Positions 45,950 to 54,404 of a stretch of 64,000 bases of DNA are shown piece by piece. The notes under the pieces were generated by a model. The model had not been told where the DNA came from. It made no database searches and worked only from the letters and a program-made list of their open reading frames with translations. Both the position numbers and the translations under genes were made by a program. Within the stretch, counting starts at the first letter, position 1. Every line of letters begins with the position of its first letter. Origin of the DNA: Crotalaria pallida (taxonomy: Eukaryota; Streptophyta; Magnoliopsida; Fabales; Fabaceae); contig CM075652.1 of the NCBI GenBank assembly GCA_037953625.1, positions 33,598,501 through 33,662,500 of the forward strand, written 5' to 3'.

Positions 45950-46297
45950 CTATAGCACCTAACTCTCTTATATTTAAAGAGATATGGATTATGAAATAAT
46001 TATTTGAGCTAGGTGTCATGTGAAGTTATTCAAAAAACTTCCTTTATTATGAAAACAAATGTGTATCTGGTCATTGCTCATGATAACATTTGGGGTAGTG
46101 GTTCGAGGATAACAGATGTCCTAGTTGTGCCAAAGCAGCATTCGACCATTAGTTATTACTAAGAGAGTTATTGAGTTATCTTGGGCATAAATTGATTAAT
46201 CAATCAGCCTTCCTTCATGAAATGGTCCCTCTGATCGTCAGAGAAGAACAATCACCTTTCTTTGTATATTTTCAGAACATATTCCATTAATTTGTTA

Positions 46298-46845
46298 CTC
46301 CCTTCTTCCTTAAATATAAGACCACTTTGAAAAATTTTACGTTTATTAATAAAGTGAAATAATTTACTCCATCCGGTCCTATTTATAAGTCATATTCTAG
46401 AAGGATTCTTTGGTCCTATTTATAAGTCACTTTGTATTTTCTAGGAGGCATTTATTGTTATTTTCTCTTATTTACCCTTTGCTCATTAATATTAAGTAAT
46501 ACAATGTGAAATTCCCAATGCAAGTTAAGAGGGTAAGATTGTAATATTGAATTATTTTTTTAAAGTTTCAAGAAATCTAACTACCCACCTTGGTCCATAT
46601 GATATGATTAAGTATGCCCTATAAATAAGATCAGAGGGAGTATTAAATTGTATTGGAAATGTGAATTTTTATATGTATTTTCAAAATTACTCCTATTAAT
46701 ATTATTAGGAATGTAAAAAATGTTAAATAAATAAGGGTGTCTGTAGAAAAAAGTAATTAATGCTCATTGAAAATTGGTAAAGAGTCTTATAAACAAGGAC
46801 AAAATAAAAGTGTCAAAGAGGTCTTATATTTAGAAACGGAAGGAG
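46298..46845. mobile_element. Stowaway-like MITE (outer)
   Basis: TA-flanked element with ends CTCCCTTCTTCC and, inverted, AACGGAAGGAG. It is interrupted by another MITE at 46367..46640. Internal sequence matches the copies at 47439 and 23808. Confidence 0.8.
46367..46640. mobile_element. Stowaway-like MITE (inner)
   Basis: TA-flanked, ends CTCCATCCGGTCCTATTTAT and, inverted, ATAAATAAGATCAGAGGGAG. It lies within the outer MITE, so it is the younger of the two. Around 46405 an ATTCTTTGGTCCTATTTATA copy repeats part of the terminus. Confidence 0.85.
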
Positions 46846-47131
46846 TATTAACTATTCTCAACGGTTTTTATTTGTAATAATCCATAAAAAAAATTTCTTG
46901 GAAAATTCACTTTTATCAAAGAAGCTAGTTAATATTTTTAGTGATATAAGAAATATAAATATTTAATGTATTTTTTAAAAATTATTCTTATAATTATTAT
47001 TGCAATTCTAAATAGTATTAAAAAATAAAGATGTTTATGACAATAAGTAGTTAAATGTTACGAAAATTAAAATATAGTTTTATAAATAAAAAAAGGACGG
47101 ACAAAGTATAAATTATTGAGATTAATGGATG

Positions 47132-47262
47132 TGCACTGATGGTGTAACGTTTTTTATATCATTAGTTCATCATCCACCATTCAGATGTCAACGATAATAG
47201 ATGCATGAATGATAGATGATGCATCGATATTGTAAAAAAAACATTACATCGTCGATACACCA
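47132..47262. mobile_element. Small inverted-repeat MITE
   Basis: Arms of about 52 bp (GATGGTGTAACGTTTTTTAT on the left; inverted ACATTACATCGTCGATACAC on the right) fold over a short centre. The family was not assigned. Confidence 0.6.
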
Positions 47263-47438
47263 TCTATTTTCTCTGAATTATTTATGCTTTGTGTTACAAA
47301 AATTAAAGTTATCAAAAAAGTAATATAAATTTATTGTACAGATAATATCGCTATATTTTAATACTTTCCCTCGTACTATTATTTCTTTGAATTAATAACT
47401 TGCATTTAATAACTTAAAATAAGGTTTTTTTAATAATA

Positions 47439-47710
47439 CTCCCTTCGTTTTTAATCATAAGACCTTTTTGACATTTTTATTTTGTTCCTAATTATAAGAC
47501 CTTATACCAATTTTCAATGATCATTAATTATTTTTTCCACAAACACCCATATTTATTTAACATTTTTTAGATTCTCAATAATATTAATAGCGATAATTTT
47601 GAAAATACATATCAAAAATTCACATTTCCAATGAAATTAACTAAATTAGTCAACTTTCTTAATGGATATGAAATCTCTCAAAAGGGTTCTATATTTAGAG
47701 ACGGATCGAG
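47439..47710. mobile_element. Stowaway-like MITE
   Basis: TA-flanked, ends CTCCCTTCGTTTTTAATCAT and, inverted, AGAGACGGATCGAG; intact, 272 bp. Same family as 46298..46845. Confidence 0.85.
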
Positions 47711-48020
47711 TAATAACTTACTGGTTGTTATACTATACTCATCTTTTGTGGATGAGTATAGAAGCTCATTGGTTGAATCTATGGCCAGTGTGTTTTTAAG
47801 ACATTAGACGGCTGAGATTGATGGATGAGTGATGTATGTATACACCTGGTTAAGTTGAGTGCACCATAGAAAATGGTCATCTGTAGTTTTTTTTTAAATG
47901 ATAAATTCTTCTAAAAGTATGACCTTAAAAAATACTCTAATCACAATTTTTTGAATACTTTTTTTCCTTAATATAGATCTCATTTCTAATTTTCAATGCT
48001 AAATTCTCAGTCTCTGTAGA

Positions 48021-48147
48021 ATTTTTTTTATTTTTTTTAAATTTTTTTTTATTACAAAGGAGGTACTTGGGATTAGAACCGAGTACCGGGGGGCCTAAGC
48101 TACCTAGGTGTCCCTGCAGCTACCAACTGAGCTGACTTAAGCGGACT
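48021..48147 (-). mobile_element. Short tRNA-derived SINE, copy 1
   Basis: On the minus strand: an A-box-like CAGCTCAGTTGGTAGC near 48138, a B-box-like GGTTCTAATCC near 48079 (one base from consensus), then an A-rich tail (plus-strand T runs, 48021..48052). The second copy lies at 48329..48453 through the tandem duplication. Confidence 0.7.
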
Positions 48148-48328
48148 TTTTTAATTTTTTTTAAATATCCTATGTATTTTCCTTTTCACAAATATATATT
48201 TTTTTGTTATTCATATTTTTTCTAATTTTTATTATGTACTCCCTGACAGAGGTTAAAATTTCTTTTCCTTGTTTTCAAATTTTGTCATTTCAAAAATATT
48301 CTATGTGTAAATTCTCAGCCTCTGCAGA

Positions 48329-48453
48329 ATTTTTTTTATTTTTTTTAAATTTTTTTTATTACAAAGGAGGTACTTGGGATAGAACCGAGTACCGAGGGGC
48401 CTAAGCTACCTAGGTGTCCTTGCAGCTACCAACTGAGTTGACTTACGCGGACT
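48329..48453 (-). mobile_element. Short tRNA-derived SINE, copy 2
   Basis: The duplicate of the previous SINE. Its A-box region reads CAACTCAGTTGGTAGC and the B-box region has lost one base (GGTTCTATCC), so it is more decayed than copy 1. Confidence 0.65.
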
Positions 48454-49021
48454 TTTTTAATTTTTTTAAATATCCTATGTATTTTCCTTTTCACAAATAT
48501 ATATTTTTTTGTTATTCATATTTTTTCTAATTTTTATTATGTACTCCCTGACAGATGTTAAAATTTCTTTTCCTTGTTTTCAATTTTTGTCATTTCAAAA
48601 ATATTCTATGTGTATTACTCTTCGGTGATATTCAGTCGTTTTTATGATTTGGATTAATTTTTTTTAGTCTCCGCTCTGAAAAAACTATATTGAGTAAAAA
48701 CTGTGTTCAAAATTGACATATTCTAATAAATCTGTATACGAATCTGTGTAAAAAATATTCTGAGTAAATCTGTGTTAAAAAATAAAAAAAAGGTCATTAT
48801 TTTTTAGGAGAATTTATCATTTCTTAAAAAAACAGTTAAAAAAACCTACAGATGATCATTTTTTATGATGCACTCAACTTAACAAGATGTATACATACAC
48901 TATGCTTCCATCCATCAATCCCATCCGTCCACCTGATGACACAATCTCAACCATTGATGAAGCCATGAGTATACATACGGATCCATAACAATGAGTATTG
49001 TATACAAATCCATAACTTAAA

Positions 49022-49528
49022 GGCAAAACTATTTCATTGGTCCCTAAGTTATTTACTTGTTTGAAAGTTGTCCCTTAAGTATTTTTTGTTTGAAAGTGGT
49101 CCTTCAAGTTTACTTTTGTTAACATGGTTAGTCCTTCCGTTAATTTTTTCGTCTTTGATCATCTTTTCCGTCTCTGGTAGTCTTCTCCGTTGCTATTTTC
49201 AGCCATCACCCTTTTTTCCCTACTTTTTCTTTCTTTTTCTTTGCTCATTCTTCGCCAACAAATGTTCTAATTGGACCACCAATCTCTCCATCATTCTCCA
49301 TCACGTCCAGAAGATGGAGTGATGAGATTTGTGAAGTTGGAGATAAAAGAAATTGGTCGGAAAAAAATAGAGTTTTGCTGAAGAAAATGATCGGAGATAG
49401 AAAATTTGACAGAAGGACGAATCGTGCTAACGAAAGTAAACTTAAGGAACCACTTTCAAACAAAAATAACTTGAGGGATCACTTTGAAACAAATAATTAA
49501 CATAGGAAACCAATGAAAGAATTTTGTC
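49022..49528. mobile_element. MULE-type MITE with 9-bp target duplication
   Basis: A 507-bp element with ends GGCAAAACTATTTCATTGGT and, inverted, CCAATGAAAGAATTTTGTC, with arms of about 110 bp. The flanking nonamers TAACTTAAA (49013..49021) and TGACTTAAA (49529..49537) differ at one base. Confidence 0.85.
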
Positions 49529-49537
49529 TGACTTAAA

Positions 49538-50195
49538 ATAAGTTAAAGAAAGAAGAGCAGTGGAATTCTTAGTTGTATGGTTTGAAAAAGACATGGGTGT
49601 GGATGACAGAGGGTGAGGTGAGGGGAGAAGCGTAAACGTGTTAGAGTGCATAAAATGGTGCTTAACTTGATCTGCAAGCGCCTTTAGACCTTTGTTGCTT
49701 TGTGGGTCTGTGTGTCCAATTCAGTTATCATTTTCTTTTGCTTTGCATATTAGTATAATATTATTCCAACCTCTTTTTATTGGTTTTTCTTAGTTAGGAA
49801 GATTCTTTGTCAAACTAGACCTCTGCTTTTTGGCCGCCCCTTGAATTAAAGGTTCCCCTCCTATAAAATTACATTATGCTGGAAGGCGACCAAAAATGAA
49901 TCGGCATGGGAAGCCTTTTCTTTTCTTCCCAGATGACTGGCTTTTATGTCACCCACCCAAATTTTCTCATCACCGAGTACATATTTTAGGTATAATAATT
50001 GTTAATTTTGACAAAGGTATGACACTATCTGCACCTTTTCACACACTTCTAGGAGTAGGGATCCTCAGTTCTTGATCTGATCTATTGCAGCAACCGCAAT
50101 AGTCTGTATTGGATTTGGATTCTGTAACACTCCTTGGTCCTAGTACTTTTAACCTTTTGCACATCAATTAATAAATGAATAAATAATGTAAAAAT
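49538..50195. other. Unassigned spacer
   Basis: I see no gene, RNA or complete element here. Confidence 0.5.
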
Positions 50196-50197
50196 TA

Positions 50198-50470
50198 TTC
50201 CTTTCGATCTTATTTATAAGATTCTTTTGAGATTTTTATTTTGGTTCTATTTGTAAGAATTTTTTTCAATTTTCAATAGCATTTAATTACTTCTTTCCAC
50301 TGACACCCATGTAAAGTCAACACTTTTTAGAGTTCCAATAATAATTATAGGGGTAGTTTTGAAAAAGTATATCAAATTTTCACATTTCCAATGTCACTAA
50401 CAAATTTATCTACTTTCCTTGATGAGAGTGAAAAACCCCAAAATGGTCTTATAAATAGGATCGGAGGGAG
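50198..50470. mobile_element. Stowaway-like MITE
   Basis: TA-flanked, ends TTCCTTTCGATCTTATTTAT and, inverted, ATAAATAGGATCGGAGGGAG, 273 bp. It is related to the inner MITE at 46367. Confidence 0.8.
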
Positions 50471-50599
50471 TAATGTATTTTGACGAAATTATCCTCAATT
50501 AATAATAGAAGAGAGAGTAATAATAAATGTATGATAACTATATTGAAGTAAGATGGAGAAATATGTGGTGAAAAAGAGAATGCAAAAAAATAAGAATAT

Positions 50600-51500
50600 C
50601 ATTAGTACAAAAAACACATTTTAGACCGGTTGAAACAAACCGGTTCCGTGCCGAACCAATCTCTTAATGGACATTTGTTAAAACTAGACTGGTTACTTTG
50701 TATAACCAGTCTGAAAATATATTAAATAAGACTGGTTCCACAAGGAACCAGTCTCTTTTTGGGTCTTTTGTTAAAATCAGACTGGTTCCGCGCGGAACCA
50801 GTCTCATACCCTAGTACAAATCGTCTCTTTAAACTTTTTATTAAGACTGGTTCCGTGCTGAACCGGTCTGGAATTGGCATTAATGAGCCCCTGTGCACTG
50901 CACGGACAAAAGTCCTTCCCTAAACCTAAAATTCTCATTTCCCTCACAAAGAATCGATTCTTCCTCTCCTTCCTTTGAGTTCATCTTCCTCTCCTTCCGC
51001 CACCATCTCCTCTGCTTTCTCTCTCTAGTTCGTCTTATCTATTCCCTCTAGTTCGTCTTCTTCGTTCTTCTTCATTGTTCGTCTTCCCTCTAGCTCATCT
51101 TCATCGTTCTTCGTTCTCTCTTCCCCATCGAAGCCACCATTCTCTTCGCTATCCATAGTTGTCGTCGTTGCTGTTTGCACCGTCGTTGTTGTTTGCACCG
51201 TCGTTGCTATAGTTGCTATCTTTCGGTCCATCGAAGCCACCATGTTCCTCTCCTTCATCGTTGCTGCCCAGCCATCACGTTCCTCTCCTTCATACCCATC
51301 GATCGTTCCTCTCCTTCATACTCTAAGGTAATTGTTGTTTCTTATTTTTCATTATGTCCATAGTTTAAATGATTTAAATCTGAGTTGCCTATTGAGTCCT
51401 TTATCTCTGAGTTGGTTATAGAGAAGTGCTACTTGCTAGAAAATCATCAATAGTTGTCAAAGAAATTTATAATTGTTTTAGTTAGAGCTTAGAGGGATTC
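50600..51500. mobile_element. CACTA-like fragment, left end with GGTTC hairpins
   Basis: Starts CATTAGTACAAAAAACACAT, a decayed CACTA-type end. It is followed by repeated AGACTGGTTCC...GGAACCAGTCT inverted pairs (for example GGTTCCGCGCGGAACC at 50785), typical of subterminal repeats. A C/T-rich leader-like tract follows (50930..51330). The other end is missing; the Athila gag remnant begins at about 51540. Confidence 0.6.
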
Positions 51501-51539
51501 TTAATCATTAATAGTTGTGGCAAAGAAAATCATTAATCC

Positions 51540-51683
51540 TTTATCTATTTACGTCAATCCACCACAACAGCCACAACAGACACAGAAGCCAACATGGGAA
51601 GTAGCATTAGAAAAGTAGCCGCTAACACTAGAACATTCATGGATGAGACAAGGGCGAGCTTCGCCAATCAAGGGGCTAGCATC
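51540..51683 (+). pseudogene. Athila/Tat-type Gypsy gag, left piece
   Basis: The translation includes TQKPTWEVALEK and, in a shifted frame, FMDETRASFANQGAS, matching the gag region just before the RNLE-type segment of Athila-like elements. The LARD inserted at 51684 splits the gene; the frame resumes at 60594, after the duplicated GCATC. Confidence 0.75.
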
Positions 51684-54388
51684 TGTAACATCCCCAATTT
51701 CCGATATCCGTTTAGGATGGTTATTAGAGGCAAATTAGTATGTGTTTAAGCGTTTAAAGTGTAGAGTTTAGCCAAGAGTAGAATTGTGTGAGATAGAACT
51801 AGCTTAGAATGGGTTTAAATGGTTTTGAGTAGTAATCCAAGCCTAGATGAGTGTAGGAGCCTAAGGAAGTGAATTGGAGTTAGAAAACCACCAAAATAGG
51901 GTTTTCAGTAAGGTAATCGATTACCTTGAAGGGTGTAATCGATTACTTGCTCCCTGGAAAATCACACAAAAGTTGCATTAAAAGTAATGGATTACTTGGG
52001 CAAAGTAATGGATTACTTGGTCAAAGTAATCGATTACTTGGGCAAAGTAATGGATTACTTGGGAAAAGTAATGGATTACTTGGCCTCTGAAAATCATACT
52101 AGAATTGTTGCATCAAAGGAAGTAATGGATTACTTCAAGGAAGTAATCGATTACTTTAAGAAAGTAATGGATTACTTCAAGGAAGTAATCGATTACTTTA
52201 AGTCAGATCTGATTAAAAACACGTTTTTCCTTCATTTTCCTCATTTCACTCTCTCTCCTCCCTCACGACTTCTCTCTCTTCTCTCTCTAAACCTCCATGG
52301 TTTCTTCCTCTCTTTCCATGGCAAATCACCATAAAAACACCACAAATCAACAAATTGAAACCGTGAATCATCCCCAAATCTCATCCTAATGATTTCCCCT
52401 CTCTCAAATCATGTGTTTTCTCCCTCTTTATCATGGAACCCCAAATCCCCCAAAACCCTAAGTTGGGTAATCAACCCCATAGAGCCTTCTAATCCTTCAA
52501 GGAGTCTTAGATAGTGCATGAGAGCATGGAATAAGAGGCTAAGAAGCTTGGATTGGAGCTTGGTGAGTGGGTTTGGAGGAAACCCCAATTTCCTCTTTCT
52601 CTCTCTTCAAGGTAAGGGGGTTACTTTGGTTCTAATTAGGGAAGGGATTTAATGATAGTAATAGGGTTATACCTAGATGTATTTTGATATGTGTATAGGT
52701 GATTTGTATGCTTTGTATGTTGTGGGTGAAATATATGTTATGAACTTAGGGTTTGATGTTAGTAAGTGATTGTTTTAATTGATATTGAATGAAATGAATG
52801 AATAAATGTTATTGTCATGATTATTGATATTGTTATGATTGTTATTGGACTAAAGGAATGAGTAACTGTTATGGTTAATGAAATTAATATTGTCAAAATT
52901 GAAGGGTAAATGTGAAATTGATGATGTTGGTACTTGAATGGTTATGAATTGGAATGATTGAATGATTTGGTAATTTAAAGATAGTATATATATATATATA
53001 TATATAAATGGTAATTGTTATATATTGTTATGGCCTATTGCTCTAAGTTAGAGAGCCCAACCAAATTGGTATAATGGTAAAGAGGATTGACTATTGTAAA
53101 CACCATAAAATGAACTAGAAACACGTGCATTCAAGGAGTAAGGTGGACCTTAGGTGTAACGGGGAAAACTTACGTTTCTATTCGTGAAGGCAAAAGTAGC
53201 TAGATTGTGCCACTAAAACAATCGCTGAGAATTGTTATGGAAAACTTTGATCTTCCAAAGGGCCGGGTTCGCAACCCGTGTCGGGGATTGGTTTTATGCA
53301 AACCATAATAATTCTGTCAGTTACTTTGGCTTTTCGTGGCCAGTGAGGGTGATTTCTGCTAGAGCCAATTTGGGCGAATCAATCCAAATTGTACGTTGTA
53401 CACTACCCTAGAGGAGTGTGACGTATTGTGCAAGCGGATGAGCGATATTCCGAGAGGATATGAAGCATCCAAACAGGGGTTGAGAAATGCTTACTCCTGG
53501 TTGGTTTTCCCCAGAGTGGAGGGTGTAGTGGGGTGAGGAAATTGTTATTGTTATTGGAAATGGAGAAGTGCATTCATTGTCATAAACGAGTTTAATTCGC
53601 TGAATCCAATGAAAGTGTTAAAGTGTTATAGTGAATACAGTGAAAAGTTATAGTGTTACATTGGATTCAGGGATTAAATCACAGTGGTATAAAGTTACAT
53701 GCATTGTTCATATGTTTGAGCATAAAAGCATCGTAAATTATTGTTATTGTTATTGTTATTGTTTAAGGAAAGGTGAAAAGTGTGAATTGGTTAAATGATA
53801 AGATATAAAATTGTTATTGTTGAATGGGATAATATGAATATGATGAAAGATGTTTGGGCATGTCTAGTTATGTTTACTTACTGTCGTTTTAAGTGTTTTC
53901 CTTGATTATTATTCAAAGTTCTCACCCTTACAGTGGACATATTAGGTACACATTGGAGACAGGCACATGTGAAAGTAAAGGCCGTAAAAGGTATACTCCT
54001 GTAAAGAGTATACTGATATTGGCGACCTTATGGTCCCAACTATAGTGCAACCATTCATAGGTCCTGATTTGTAAAGATTAGATTTTTATAAATATTGTAT
54101 TTTAATTGATAATGACGATTTTATTTTAAATGTATTTTCATTAATGCATAAGTTCTCTCTTCTCATGGGGACAAGATGAAAGCATTGTATAGTATTGTCT
54201 ATTTTGAGCTGAAAGTTATACTTTATTAAATTGAAAGCTGTTATGGACTGACATGTTTAATATTTATTCGGGGAAAAGTCTGATTTTTAAAGGAAACTCC
54301 GTCGAAAATTTTATAAACCCCGAACGTTTTCTAAGATAAAAGGCTAATCTATAGTAATAGTATTAGTATATAAAGATAGGGTGTTACA
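51684..54388 (+). repeat. 5' LTR of the LARD-like element
   Basis: TGTAACATCCCC...GGGTGTTACA. It contains the palindrome array (51912..52200), a CT-rich leader-like tract (52248..52290), AAGGTAAGGGGG (52610), a (TA)n run (52985..53007), a TTATTG hexamer run (about 53743..53762) and CTCACCCTTA...ATATTAGGTAC (53930..53950). Confidence 0.95.
51912..52200 (+). repeat. TAATCGATTA/TAATGGATTA array, 5' LTR
   Basis: Eleven copies: five with the palindromic CG centre and six with GG (TAATGGATTA). Spacing is about 20 bp within two blocks, which flank CCTCTGAAAATCATACTAG and GTTGCATCA. Confidence 0.93.
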
Positions 54389-54392
54389 TTTA

Positions 54393-54404
54393 TGGTATCA
54401 GAGC
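54393..54404 (+). promoter_or_regulatory. Primer-binding site, initiator tRNA-Met type
   Basis: TGGTATCAGAGC lies four bases after the LTR end and is the standard plant site for priming minus-strand synthesis by tRNA-Met. Confidence 0.9.

Larger units (their letters stand above)
48001..48613. repeat. Tandem duplication of a 308-bp segment
   Basis: 48001..48308 and 48309..48613 are about 97 percent alike by eye; differences are single bases and short T-run changes. Each copy contains one antisense tRNA-like SINE head. Confidence 0.9.
47720..49012. mobile_element. Inverted-repeat element with a tandem duplication inside
   Basis: The left arm (47740..47890: ATGTATGTATACACCTGGTT, GAGTGCACCATAGAAAATGG) and the right arm (48845..49000: inverse TGATGCACTCAACTTAACAA, TGTATACATACA) are about 150 bp each. 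The 950-bp centre holds the tandem duplication at 48001..48613. The termini are approximate and no coding capacity is seen. Confidence 0.6.

Noticed and set aside
51987..52334. Open frames with repeated VMDYLGK/VIDYF units (also 33664..33894 and 58145..58531)
   Set aside because: The amino-acid repeats come from the TAATCGATTA palindromes read in frame. They are LTR DNA, and the frame differs between the two LTRs.
53060..53310. tRNA-like signals (TTGGTATAATGGTAAAG and GGGTTCGCAACCCG) in the LARD LTR
   Set aside because: They are about 190 bp apart, the B-box-like part has the wrong base at a key position, and no cloverleaf can be drawn. The copy at 59270..59490 is just the other LTR.
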